From contig JAKSZP010014463.1 of assembly GCA_022478985.1 (NCBI GenBank), positions 186,001 through 250,000 of the forward strand: DNA of 64,000 nucleotides, read 5' to 3'. Positions within the stretch are counted from its first letter, which is position 1. Every line of letters begins with the position of its first letter. Source of the DNA: Massospora cicadina (Eukaryota; Entomophthoromycota; Entomophthoromycetes; Entomophthorales; Entomophthoraceae). Below are positions 45,196-57,180 of the stretch, piece after piece. A model generated the notes under the pieces. That model ran no database searches. It worked only from the letters and a program-made list of their open reading frames with translations, and was not told the origin of the DNA. Made by a program: the position numbers and the translations under genes.

Positions 45196-46234
45196 ATGTA
45201 TGATATTATAACCTCTCCTGCTTTTATCGTGGCCGCCGCTTCAGCTTTTGCAGGTGCAGTTTATATCGCCATAAATCAGTCAAGCAAAATGTGAAAGGTG
45301 ATTATCTTCCTTGGCTATTTTATGTTCATTCTACTGATACATTTTTAGCTTTAAATACTGATGTTTTCAAAAAAATTTCCTCTCATCAAGAAGACTGTTC
45401 TCAGCCATAATTCTGCTTTGTAAGGTTTTATTTGATTTGTATTTATTTTTAAGGTATCGTTTTGGCTTACCCGAACCCGAGTCCGTTTTAGGCCTTCCTA
45501 TTGGTCAGGTATTTACTTTAGTTTTCCTGTTTTTAATTTCTGCACATTTCCATCATGATTGAAGTGAATGGCAAGCAGATTCTTCGGAGCTACACTCCAA
45601 CAAGTTCCGATGAAGACAAAGGATGGTTCGAACTTGTCATCAAAGTAATTGTTTATACTTCTACATACAACTAAGCGTTAGACTTATCCCGACGGCGTAA
45701 TCTCCAAACACATCTCCGGATTAAAATCGGAGACGCTATCAATGTACGTGGACCCAAAGGGGCTTTTAAATATACCCCAAATATGGTTGAGAGCTTTGGG
45801 ATGATCGCCGGTGGAACAGGAATAACCCCCATGTTCCAGGTTTGCCTCTAATAGAGCAAGTTGTTAATGTTTTAGGTCGCAAAAGCCATCCTTTCTAATC
45901 CGCAGGATAAGACCAAGATCTCCTTGCTTTACGCTAATGTTAGCGAGGACGATATCCTTCTAAGAAAGGAAAATTGATTCCTTTGCCGAGAAACACCCGG
46001 AACAGTTTTCGGTCCATTATGTTTTAAACAACCCGCCTAACGCTTGGACTGGAAGCACTGGGTTTGTGACAAAAGAACTTATTCAAGATAAGCTACCTCC
46101 TTTCTCAGATAAATCCAAGTACGATCTGTGGTCCTCCGCCGATGGTTAAAGCCATGTCACTTGCTTGTGAAGAGCTTGGTTTTCCTAAGCCTAAGGCTCT
46201 TTCCAAGATCGAGGACGCTGTATTTAAATTTTAA
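45196..46234 (+). CDS. CBR1: NADH-cytochrome b5 reductase, 5 exons, with lesions
   Basis: FAD enzyme moving electrons from NADH to cytochrome b5 for lipid desaturation and sterol synthesis. Exons: 45196-45290, 45454-45508, 45543-45644, 45682-45839, 45876-46234. The N-terminus [20 protein letters not shown] is a membrane anchor. YRFGLPEP...LGLPIGQ opens the FAD domain; RSYTPTS binds [12 protein letters not shown] and CGPPPM bind NADH; the protein ends FKF. Expected length about 285 residues, normal for the family. Lesions: A-run one short at 45723-45726; A-run one long at 45970-45973; frame break at 46121-46125; no AG before exon 3 (TTTCTG then CACATT). Either recent decay or assembly indels. 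The gene could equally be named MCR1-like. Confidence 0.85.
45291..45453 (+). other. b5 reductase intron 1
   Basis: 163 bases, GTGAAA donor, TTTTTAAG acceptor. The splice joins AAAAT to GTATCG, giving an in-frame K-M-Y-R-F and removing the in-frame TGA that follows ATG at the exon-1 end. Confidence 0.7.
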
Positions 46235-46239
46235 GGGCA

Positions 46240-49200
46240 GGTTTCTCATTAAACTTATATTCCGGTTGTTAATTTTTGTTAGAAGGCTTTTTTAGGTAGG
46301 TTTATATCCGCAAAGAGCGATCTTAAATGGTAAACTTTTTAACTTCACTGTTTTAATCTTATATCAAAATTGTTTATTTCTAATCTTAAACGTATCTTTT
46401 TTGCACTTATAGTTACTTTTTATGATTCTTTTTCAAGCCTTATACTAGAAGTGAAGCCTTTGTCTCAGATTTTTTACCTATGGTTCTTTTCCAAAGCATA
46501 GAATAAAGGCTTTTTGCTTCTGTGCATACTAATCATCAACCTCAATCGGAAAATTTAAAATTATCAGCTTTTTACTATTTTTCGAACTGTGTTTAACAAT
46601 ACACTTTCTAATACATTTAGAGTATTTATTAAATAACACTCCTTGACAACATCCTTTTTCTCTTTTGGTCGCATATTAAATACGATAAAACATGAGCGCT
46701 TAGGTTTGTGACAATTTGATATAGCCTACAATATTAGTCCAGTTTAAACTAACTTCAGGTGATTTTAAAAGGATCTAAAAGTCAGAATATAACAGTCTAG
46801 GAGTATTAGTTGGTATAATTTTAACAGTTAAGTGCCTATGAAATTAATAGCAGCTAGCTTTGTTATTTCATTGTTTAACCTTGGGGTAGCCAATAAATAT
46901 GGTCAATTTTTATGTGAATTCCCTTATTTATTTTTACCCTGGTTTGGGGTTGCCCAACCAAAGCAAACCCGAAACTGTAAATCTATGGTTAATAATTTTA
47001 AAATACTTGTTAATTTAAGCAACGCTGGCTTTTTTCAAAGCTAGGTTAGAAGTGACTTATCAATTTTAGCCAAAGCTAATTTTGGAGCTTATTTTTACGG
47101 TTGAAATTTTTGACATGAGGTTATACATGCATTTTAATAAATCAAAGCGGACAACCTTTCTATTTTAATATTTCAACTAGCTTATCTAAATTTTAAAAGT
47201 GCACTTATCATTGGCATTTGTAAATTTATTTTTAAGAATTAGTACTAAATGGTCTCAATCTGATGGGGGCATATCGATGTAAGTTTAAGGCAAGCTGTTG
47301 GGATTCTCAATAGTTTAAATGAAGCCTTGACTTGGGGCTTCCAACTTATTATTTATTTTGGGCAATATCAACATATATTTACTATTATTAATCTACCAAT
47401 TGATGCTTTGTTGGGTCTAAAGCCTAAAATCATTATTAACTTCGATTTACTTAGCATCATCCAAATTCAATTAATATTGGATGAACTTGAGATAAATTAT
47501 AATCAAATTGCTCCACTAATTGATAATTCTGGCTGATAAACTCTAACTATTATTCTACCCTGGAGGGAACAAATCCTTTATTTCAATGTTATCTTATCTC
47601 AAACTTCACCTTATCTTATGAGTACTTTATCTGTTACCTACTTCTCTTTATCCTCTAAAAGATTTAGGATAATATTTCCCAATCTATTCCCAGTTCCAAC
47701 AGAGCTTGCATTGATCATTCCTTATATCCCTTATTTTATCCCTTATTTTACTAGCACTATTTAAGGTGCAAATAATTTACTCAATAAAATAACTTTTATA
47801 CCTTTACCTTTAATTAGGCTCTTTGTAAAGTTCACTCTCTTATTTTTGGGACCTCCGAACCTGCCTAGGTTAAGTCCCTAACTATTAATTATTAGGACCT
47901 CTGAACCTGTTATTAAGGTTAACTCCTCCTCTCACCTGTCCACCTCAGCAAGCTTTGAAGGACCCACCTTCATTCAGACCTCCCTTGATCCTAACACAAG
48001 CGTTCAGGTGAAATTTTTTAGCGATTTAAACTTTGACGTAGCAGGTAATAAAAACTGACCAGTATAGACTCGCTTGCCATTGTAGTAACCTTGTTTGGAC
48101 TTTTATACATAATATAATAAATAAGACTAAAACTTTTATCTATTTGTTTACCTAATTATAAATTGATTTAGGCATGGATACTCTAATTAGAAGTATAATA
48201 GTAATTTTTAGGTATAGAATTGCAATTGTGTACCTTCATTAGTTTAGGTTTAAAGATAAAGTAAATTCTTACCATATTGATGTATAAACATCTGGTTTTT
48301 AGCTTGTAAGAATTATCACATTCCTCTCATATGATTCTTTAATATAGATTTACTTATTTCAATTACTATTTTAGTCATAAGTTTTATGGATCTTCCTAAA
48401 GTATATTTACCTTCATACTCTTCTAGGATACTATTTGGCCTTATTATTCAAGTACAATTTTTATTTTTAAGGGTGAATTACTTTACTATTTAACTAGCTT
48501 TATTTGGTGCCTTTGCTTGCAGTGATAAGTTATACCTTAAATCTTACTTTTTATAGCTAAACTTTACCTTAATCTAAACAGTAATCTAGACTTTTGTATC
48601 AGATTTGAAGTAACTAAACTCTAGTGCTCATTTATATCTTTGTATCAGGTAAACATATGATCTATTTTTGTATTGTATTACCTTAAAATCTAGATAAAAG
48701 ATTATATCAATGTTCTATATATTAACTTCTTTCTTTTTCTTAACACCTCTTTTAAGGTTATTTTTAGATATTCCTTAGGTTATTATACTTCTATTGGAAA
48801 TTATACCCATATTATTTGGGCTTAAATATATTAGTTTATCTTTGTTTAGGACTTTTAGTTGTCTATTATTCTGATCAGTTTTATATTATGATCATAAGCA
48901 CTTTATAATAGCTATAAGATTATCTATTTTTGATTGATAGCTGACAATAGGTTGATTGGGTTATTGGCCAATTGAATCATAGTTTAATTTTATATAAGGT
49001 TCAATCCTGATACTTATTTAATATTTAGTTGGGTAAAATTACAACAAAGATTGTATATAGTCTTATAAATTGGCTATATGGTAATATCTTATTATATATC
49101 AAATTTATCAGCAAAAACTGTCAATTCTTTTATGACAATTGTTAGTAATTACCTAAATATAAATCAAAAACTTTCAAGGGTATTTATTAGCAACTACCTA

Positions 49201-49854
49201 TACATTGTAGCATACTCTTCCAAGTATAATTTGTTCCATTACTTAAGCATTGCCTCTTTCATTTTTAATGGGAGTTATCTGAGACTGACTAAGTGATGAA
49301 ACACGCTCTTTAAAGGCCAGTCTGTTAAGAGTGCCAATAATAAAATTAGCTTATCAACAATAACTGCCAATGCAAGCATTGCAGCAACAGATATTTGCTC
49401 ATATATTTTATATAATTCTCTTTATTATAAAATTACATTGAAAGTATTAGTAGGAGACAGATCTAGATTAATTATAACTTTATATTTAAACTTGATAAGC
49501 TTTCCAGATGTAGTTCACCTTATCTATTTCTTACTAAACCTTAGTATAGGTTAAGCACTCATATATAGGTATGTTGAGCTAGCTATCTTAATACAGTAGC
49601 AAGGTATCTTTTTAAAATTCAAAACCCTTTGTATATTAGAACCATAAGGGTTTTTACGCTGGTGCTCAATATATAAATCAATGCTATATTCTACTTAGGT
49701 GGAGATCCAAGAAAGAAAATGAGATTGAGGGAACTGATCAAAGTTTAGAATAAGGTAAATCCCAATACAACAAAGGTTTTTAAAATACATAAAGCTGTAT
49801 TAGAAACCAAAATTGGGATAGATCAATTAAAAGTGAAAAAGCTGAAAGCGGCAG
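46240..49854. other. AT-rich region without supported gene
   Basis: 3.6 kb. Open stretches 46832-47044, 47327-47536 and 49078-49296 (+) are short, with low-complexity translations rich in I, L, N and Y; I do not regard them as genes. The first starts MKLIAASFVISLFNLGVA (from 46838), which resembles a secretion signal, but the rest is not recognisable. No LTR pairs found. Confidence 0.4.
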
Positions 49855-50586
49855 TATTATAATTTGAAAGGTCCACATCATTTAGCTTAATAGTTTAAGA
49901 TGTAGATATCTATTTTATCCGCTGGGGGATAATTTAGTATGAGAAAATATATAGTAGATGTGGGTGTTACCATTATTTTATCAACTATCATTTGATTAAA
50001 TTATCTAAATTTTATTCAAGGTGGGCTGACCTGGGATGATACTGCACCAATGAAGGGAATTTGAATAAATTAGAAAGGAGGATAAAACCTGGAAAACCTC
50101 CATGTGCAGCATATGATAGGCTAGGAACTCCATGGGCTGCCTTGCTATTTTATATCTTGTTTTGGGAAATTGGGGTACAATGCCAACACATTCGTAATTG
50201 TCCCCTATCCAAAGTTCATCTACCAGGATTGAACTTGGGAAGGCAGTGGTAGAGGGTCCATATTCTACCTCTGGGGTATCATCCCCTCATTTGGTTATAA
50301 ATCAATAGGATTAACTAATTTGACAGATTTGATTCCACTGGATATTAATGTTCCATTAGGGATGATCCCCACCAATGTTTAAAAGTGTTTTGATTACTAG
50401 TTTAAACATTAATAATTAAATTCATGCATAGATCAATTGGGTTTGTCACCATTTGATAAAGGTTTATTGGCAGTATTTGAAGCTTTGAAAGAATTTTTTG
50501 CCAGCAACTTATGGGATGGCCTAAAAAGCAATATGACCTGCTATCAATGGGTAAAAGGTCCCAGTACCTAAGCAAGTTGCTAGCTT
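49855..50586 (+). repeat. B3 5' LTR, left part
   Basis: Matches the B2 LTR start (33756 on): CCACAT, AGATATCT..TTATCC.CTGGG, TAGATGTGGGTG, and near the break CTGCTATCAATGGGTAAAAGGTCCCAGTACCTAAGCAAGTTGCTAG (landmarks CTGCTATCAATGG and CCTAAGCAAGTTGC). Contains the SINE at 50002-50286. Confidence 0.65.
50002..50286 (-). mobile_element. tRNA-derived SINE in B3 LTR
   Basis: Minus-strand head at about 50286-50205: near-perfect box A TACCCCAGAGG and perfect box B AGTTCAATCC, spaced as in a tRNA, i.e. an internal pol III promoter. The tail reaches an A/T-rich end at 50002. Flanked by an imperfect direct repeat TCATTTGATTAAAT (49988-50001) / TCATTTGGTTATAAAT (50287-50302), the expected target-site duplication. 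The 3' tail (GTCAGCCCACCTT on the minus strand) resembles that of the SINE at 59828-59979. Confidence 0.6.
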
Positions 50587-51481
50587 TGTCAAGAGAGTAT
50601 ATGTAACTCTCACTTTCTCTAAGAGGTGTTGCAAGATGCACATCTAACCACCAGGGAACTAGTCATTAATAAGACTGTAAACAGAGCACTGCGGAGGGTT
50701 CTGGAGCCAAAGGGACCCAGGGCAAGGGTTTTGAACGTGGTATATAGTAGAAGATAGCAAATATACAAAAAAACTTAGTTAGACCCCATAGGGAAGTCCA
50801 TAACCAAGCGGAGATCTATGCTGGAGTACTTGAGTGCCTTGATCTGAAAGGGACTAGGGTGGCCCAGTGGTGCACCAGTTTAGTTAGATATTTTTGTTAA
50901 AATAAAATAGCTGACATTATTAGAGACCTCCTTGAGGTTTCCATGCACAGATTTTCCCAAGAACTATAATTATAAAAAATGTAAACTAGTGGGAATTCTA
51001 TTATTAGGAAGATGACCAATGAGAAAAGTTGGTCTTGAAAACCATATTTTAAACAATGGGAGGTAATTCATCAATTAGGGAAATGGTGCCAAGCCTAAGC
51101 AAACCAATAGGCGCACCCTACCATCAACCAGGGTACTTTAGATTGAAAATTGACCAAACTCAAGTTATTGATTGCAGGTCAGGCCACCACAACTTGGCAA
51201 TATTGAAAATTGAACAGGTTTTGAACCCCATTCTCCAAGCGACTGGATCAAACTGTCATCATTAAGAAAATAGCTAGTGCATTCTAACGCCCTTGCTGTA
51301 ACGCAGGGTTGAGCATTATGCAAAACCCCTGGACCAACCTGGGCATATCTAGCCTGCACCCAGAGTTGGTCCAAGGTATTCTTTAAGTTAGGGAAGTCCT
51401 GAAGATTGACCTTATTGGACTCCTAATATCCTGCTTTATCTTTGCAGTTTGTTCCCTCAATCATGTCATGTAGCCATGAGA
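50587..51481 (-). repeat. C3 3' LTR
   Basis: 895 bp, partner of 61953-62843; TGTCAAGAGAGTAT start, end ATGAGA (mutated ACA). Shared blocks include GTAAACAGAGCA, GGGTTCTGGAGC/GGGTGCTGGAGC, ACCAATAGGCGCAC and CATTCTCCAA. Confidence 0.85.
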
Positions 51482-54149
51482 TTACCCTCTCATTATTTTG
51501 GGGCTTCACCCCCTCCAGGGGCTTTCATCAAGGAAAAGTTCTTGTGGGCTGGGGCCAACTTCATGGTGGTGATGGGTTGCTTTGACTTGGATTCTGCAGC
51601 CTCAGGGAAACGCTTGTGGAAGACTTCAATAAGATCTTGGGCATGGCATAGTCATGTGCTGGTACCCAACAGTTCTCCACTGTGTCAAATCTCTTCCAGG
51701 ATACAAGATACTCAAGTCTTCTTCATACCCAATGGGAAGCTACTATCTCCTCCACTTCCCACTCTGGTGCCACATCCACAAGATAAAACTCAGGAGCCTC
51801 TGGTGGGTGGACATGAAGCAACGTTAGCTTGATTTCATAGAAGATAGCAAATATCTGGAACAATGAAAGAAGATTAACTGGTATGAGGTGTAGCTTACTT
51901 TCATGACAATGCGGTAAGACCCAATCCTCTTTGGTCCCATTTTTTGTATGGTTGCTTGATAAAAATGTTTCTAACATCCAGCATAATGAGATCCCCTTCC
52001 TTGTATGACGGACCTAACCATCTTTTTCTGTCCACGTTCTCCTTATAAGCTTTCATTGCTGCATCCAAATTCATGTTCACCCCTGGTTTACTTTCTTGAA
52101 AGTCTTCACAAATTCCACCACTGCTTCCACTTCAGATCCACAGATGGGATCCATGTTGAAAGTGGGGTTAAAGCCATAATTGGTGAAAAAGAAATAACAA
52201 CCAGGCGCTGGCATGCTGGACAAATTATAGCTGAATTGGGCTATGGGGAGATAGAAAACCTAAATTGAATGATCTGCAGCAGTGTAACACCGCAGGAACT
52301 GTTTCAGGCACTGGTTCACTCGTTCATTCTGCCCATCTTATTGAAAGGTAATAGGCAGTTGAATGACAGGGGCGAATTTGAAGATCATTATACAATTCTT
52401 CCCAAAAAAGAGGTAAACTGGGGCCCTTAATCACTAATTATCTCTTGGGGACCCCATGAAGAGCAAACACATGTGATATGAAGAGCTCAGCCATCTCTGC
52501 TGCAGTTATCATGGTTTGCAGGGGATAAAGTGGGCGAACTTTGTGAAGCGGTCCACCACTACCATGATGGCATCATAACCATCAGAAGCAGGTAACACCA
52601 CAATAAAATCCACAATAAGGAAATGCAAGGCCCTCCAGCCTGTTGAACTGGTACTAAAAACCATGCGAGGGCTAATAGTTTGGCTTCATTTGATTGCATA
52701 CCAGGCACTACTTATATTATATGGCCACCTGCAAAGCTAACCCCTTCAAGTTATAAGTGCAGCGAATTAGCTCCAGATTCTTTGCCTTCCCAGGATGGCC
52801 AACGGTGATCCCATCATGATGGTCTCAGATGATTTCCAGGTGAAGTGGTCTGGCAGGAACCCATAGGTGCCCCTGGAACCACACCATCTCATCCTTCACT
52901 GGTAACCCCTGATAATGTCCTCCTGTTTAACTCATTCTTGGCAAGGACCATATTATACTTGGCTGATAAATGCTGCGAAAGGACTACCTTTTGGAACATA
53001 CCATATTCCTCCAAATTTTCCAAAGGAGCAAGCGCTGGCTTGCGGACCAAGGGAGAAGGAAGTTGAGACACAATCTTGACTGGCGGAACCACCAAGTGGA
53101 TGTTGTGTACCTCTACCTCCTTTGGATTGGGAGCTAGTGAAGGGTTTTGGCTCAAAGCATCTGCCAAACCATTCATCTTGCCCTTTGTAAATTCATAAGA
53201 AAACACAAATTAAGCTAGGGTCACATGCCAGCGAGTTTTCCATGTAGTCAAGATATGAGGTGCGTGGTAGTACAAAAAAGGCATGGTGATCTGTACAAAC
53301 GCGGAATGGTTGGGATGAGCCATGAAAGTGATGAAACCAATAGGTAAGCTCCTCAACCACTTCCAAAAACTCTTTGTCATAAACAGCGTAGTTTAATTCA
53401 GGCAGGGACATCTTTTAAGAAAGAGAGTTCACACTGGATGCATTATTCCATCTTCACCTATTTGTAATAAGGCTGCCTTTATAGCAAAATTGGAGGCACC
53501 AGTAACCATAATGAACTCCTTTAGGTGACTATATGGCGAAGGATGGAGGTGGACAACTGGGTGCACTTTACCACTTGGAAGTTATCCTGTAAACGGGGAC
53601 CACTAAAGCACTTTTTCCCTATTTGCCTTATACAAGGGCGCCACCACCCCAGAAAGATTTGGCGTGAATTTCTTAAGGAATGTACACGTCCCCAAAAACT
53701 CCTCAATTACTTACCAAAGTTGGGGTAAGCAACTCATGAATTGCCTTCTCCTTGTCTGAAGTTATCATGTGGCCTTGGTCAAACAATGTTGCCCAAGAAG
53801 GTGACCTGGTACTTGAAGAATTAACACTTGCTTACTTTCAGCGTAAGCTAGGAGGCCCTTAACCTCTCCACCACCTGCCAAAGGTGTACTGTATGGGACG
53901 CATGGTTAGGAGAAACATCTTAATATCATCCATGTAGACTACCAAGCATACCCCAGAAGGTTCCCTGAAGCTGAATCTATATGGCGTTGAAAGATAGCTG
54001 GGGCGCTTTTAAGCCCAAAGAGTATAACCTGAAATTGGAAAATTATTTTTTGGGTATGGAATGCAGTCAGCCACTCCTGGCCCTTCTTGATTTGGATATG
54101 ATTGAACGCGTTAAGCAATTCAGTTGGATATGAATTTTGCCTTCTCCAC
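51482..54149 (-). pseudogene. C3 pol, distal part (RT, RNase H, integrase, chromodomain)
   Basis: RT from 54149 leftwards has an intact YMDD (53925-53936). RNase H is in 53460-53200 (LPELNYAVYDKEFLEVVEEL). The integrase zinc finger lies near 52740-52660. The core, 52560-52260, parallels C2 with a decayed ISD..GPQF and Q.ERVNQ near 52310-52330. The C-terminal module is at about 52160-51980 and the chromodomain (APEWEVEEIVASHWV) at 51770-51720 and leftwards. Frameshifts are frequent. Confidence 0.8.
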
Positions 54150-54648
54150 TGTTAACTTTTGGCAGATTCGCTTGATTACACTAAATGAGTTGCATAGGGA
54201 AAAACCCACTGAGCAAACGTATGAGCGATATGTTGATAGCTGGCCCTCTACAATTAATAATATAAAGACTTTATAAGGGGCTATTGCCCTGATGATAAGA
54301 ATTTATTTAATAATAAACTACAGCTACCTCTGTTACTCTTTCCTACTCTTCTCATTCTTTGTAAAAATCCTCCCCCTTCTCACTCTCACGTTCAACTATT
54401 AATCCTCAGTATTCTACAGTGGATTCAACACTCTCTGCTTAGTAATACCCTATTTGCTATGATCTAAAGGTTTCATTTGAACACTGAGGCTTTGGCGGAA
54501 TTCCCTCAATTTGCCAAACCATAATTGCTTTAATAAATTCATTTCACCTCAACATAATCTATTGCTCAATCTCAAGGCTTGCTTTAAATATAAATTACAA
54601 TCCGCCTGGAACTATAGCTTATCATACACTCATATTAGAATCTCAACG
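54150..54648 (-). repeat. E 3' LTR
   Basis: 499 bp. Shares with 59723-60387: AAAACCCACTGAGCAA, CTACAATTAATAA, CTGATGATAA, ATTTAATAATAAACTACAGC and GGCTTGCTT. Adjacent purine tract (minus-strand AAGGGGGTAA). Confidence 0.85.
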
Positions 54649-55850
54649 TTACCCCCTTGACTGGACAATAAGCTTTTATTGCTTGAATGGCTAAAGGAAC
54701 TTTATGTGCACTTGGTTGATAATCTGGTTACCCTCAGGTTCCTTAATAGTATAGGCATCAACCCCAGTCTTCTCAATTATCTCAAACGGTCCAATCCATA
54801 TGCTTTTAAGCTTGTTCCTTCTTCCAAATCCATGTTAGTAGTGGAAAAGAACAAGATCTACCACCCCAAACTGGGGGAGGCTGCTGCATCTACATTGGTT
54901 GGCTGCCTGATCCTAAATCTTTTTGGCTAGACTAGTGGAATATGCTTCAGTTTGGAGTTTAATTACCATGTTTGTTAAGGCAGACAAATAGCGTTGGGGC
55001 TTGACTCCACCAATATACTCCACACAGGCATAAAGCAATTTCAGCAACACTGGATGTCTTCCATAAAGTAGTTGGAAAGGTCTCTTGCCAGTTGCTTAGT
55101 GGTAGCTTATATTGTATGCAAAGACAGTGGTAAATAAGAGGGTAAACCATTTTGAAGGCCAATCATTTACAAGCTTACATTGAATATTCACCAAGGTTCC
55201 ATTGACCCGTTCATCCATTCCATTAGATTTGTGGTGGTAGGGTGTAGTCAAGACCCCGCGGATTGCCATTAGTTCATTCAACTTGGGCAGGATATGCGAT
55301 GTGAAATTAGTTTCATTGTCTGTGAGAATAAATTGTGGGCAGCTATGTCACTGTATGACACACTCCAGGATGAACTTGGCGGTGGTAACAGCCCCTAAAT
55401 CATTGATCGCCCTGGCTTCCACCCATCTTGTCAAATGGTCTATGGCTACTATTAAATATTTGGAGCAGTTTGCGCCAGTTGGCAGAGGCTTTACCACATC
55501 CAGAGAAACTGTATGCCATGAAAAATGAGACTTAACCAGCTGGTAGGTGGTCTTCCTGTGGAATGGTTTCTGTACTTGGCACTGGTGACAACAAGCAACA
55601 ATTTTGAGCACATCATAGTGCATACTCTCCCAATAATAACAGGGTCACAAGAGCTTCAGCATCTATTGCAACCCTCCATGACCTACTGGTATATGAGCAT
55701 TCATAGTATTTGTGGGTATAGCAGAAGGTTTTAAGATTCAGCATTGAAGTCACCAATCCGCTTATACAGTTCCCCATTGTGCACAAAGGTATCCCATTGC
55801 AGCCCATCAAGTACTTTGATCACCTGTTGCAGCTCATCGTGAAATTTTCA
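54649..55850 (-). pseudogene. E integrase
   Basis: Zinc-finger cysteines in ACCHQCQVQK (about 55595). Core: VSLDVVKPLPTGANCSKYLI (first Asp, about 55515-55455) and VAIDHLTRW. A Gly-Ser-rich-equivalent block with the second Asp lies near 55330. HHKSNGMDERVNGTL (Glu, about 55225-55185) follows. The C-terminal module near 54900-54740 includes a HGFGRRNKLKS-like segment and a GPF-like block. Strand-transfer enzyme; D-D-E residues are readable but frames change several times. Confidence 0.78.
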
Positions 55851-56330
55851 CACAACCATCTTTTCATACATCATGTCCACCAAATCCGCCATAATGATGA
55901 CCATCGGTAAATGGGAAAGACAGTCTGCGTTCTGGTGTTTCACCCCTGGGCAGTGTAAAATCTCGAAGTTATAAGCTTGGAGCTTCAAGGACCATCGTGC
56001 AAGCTGTCCTTCAGGTTCACGGAGATTCTGCAGCCAATGCATGGATGCATGATCCATTACCACTTTGAATTTCACCCTGTGAAGATATACCTGGAACTGT
56101 TTATATGCATATATTACTGCTAAGAACTTCCACTCGGTCACAGTGTAATTTCATTCAGGACTTGTAAAACTTTGGCTACAATATGTCATGGGATGCTCCA
56201 CACCATCATCATCATCCTTTTGGGATAGCACAACCCCTATGGCAGAAAGGGAAGCATCTGTTTGTACAATAAATTCCTTCTCAAAATTAGGGTATTGCAA
56301 AACGGGCATGCTAGCCAACGTGGTTCATAG
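55848..56330 (-). pseudogene. E RNase H
   Basis: FIVQTDAS-equivalent near 56270-56250. The open frame 56141-55848 reads KFLAVIYAYKQFQVYLHRVK, then MDHASMHWL, and ends CPGVKHQNADCLSHLP: the distal Ty3/gypsy RNase H block with the H-x-N-A-D terminus. Degrades RNA in RNA-DNA hybrids. Confidence 0.78.
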
Positions 56331-56339
56331 AACATCAAA

Positions 56340-57180
56340 AGCGTTTTGACATCATTCCATCCAGTTGAAGGTGGCATTCTTCTTTAATAGCTCAAAGAGT
56401 GGAGCCCCAATACAGCTGAAGTTGGGAATGAACTGCCAGTAGTAACCAACCATCCCCAAAAACACCTTAATATCACACTTATTACCCATCTGAGTCATCT
56501 TGCATATAGCTTCCACCTTTGTTGGCTGAGTACTAAGCCCTTTGGAGTCTAACACAAACCTGAGGTATTCCAACTGCTCTTAAAAAGTGGCACTTTTGGG
56601 GCTTAATTTTGATGTTAGCTTCAGTGAGTCAGCGGAACTCTTATTCCAAGTGATTGAGATGATCTGTGAACATCCGTGAGAACACATTAATATCATCAAG
56701 GTAGATTAGAACGCAAGACAGCTTTAGATCACCCAAAATAGCGTCCATATCCCGCTGGAACGTAGCTGAAGTGTTGCGCAAACCCTGTGGCATATGTGTA
56801 AGCTGAAACAACCCTTTTGAGTTGATTATAGTGCACTTCTCTTGTTCCACTTCTGGTAAATTGTTCTGCCAGTACCCTGATATTAAGTCCATAGTGGAGA
56901 AATACTTGGCACCACCCAGCCAATAAATGCATTATCGATTTGCAGAAGTGGGTAGAAGCCTTTTTTTGTAATGCTGTTCAGCTTCCAGTAGTCAATGACT
57001 ACTCGATTGGAGCCATCTTTCTTTTTAATGATTAACACTGGGGACGCCCAGGGACTCTTTTACGGCTCTAATATTCCCTGTTCAACCAATTAGTCTATCT
57101 CAGCAGATACAGCTTCTTCTGCTACCTTGGAGGGATGGATATGCCTTGACCAAATAGGGGGGTGATCCCCATGTTCAATT
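56340..57180 (-). pseudogene. E reverse transcriptase
   Basis: Starts with LVEQGILEP (about 57100), then SPWASPVLIIKKKDGSNRVV (about 57050-56990). The open frame 56892-56641 holds MDLISGYWQ, MPQGLRNTSATFQ and an intact YLDD (56692-56703). Frame 56573-56352 has GMVGYYWQFIPNFS from the thumb/connection. Breaks at about 57090, 56930 and 56590. Confidence 0.82.

Noticed and set aside
45521..45521. Alternative intron-2 acceptor TTTAG at about 45517-45521 in the b5 reductase
   Set aside because: Would leave a 13-base intron and break the frame; the conserved HISIM reading requires exon 3 to start at 45543, where no AG precedes.
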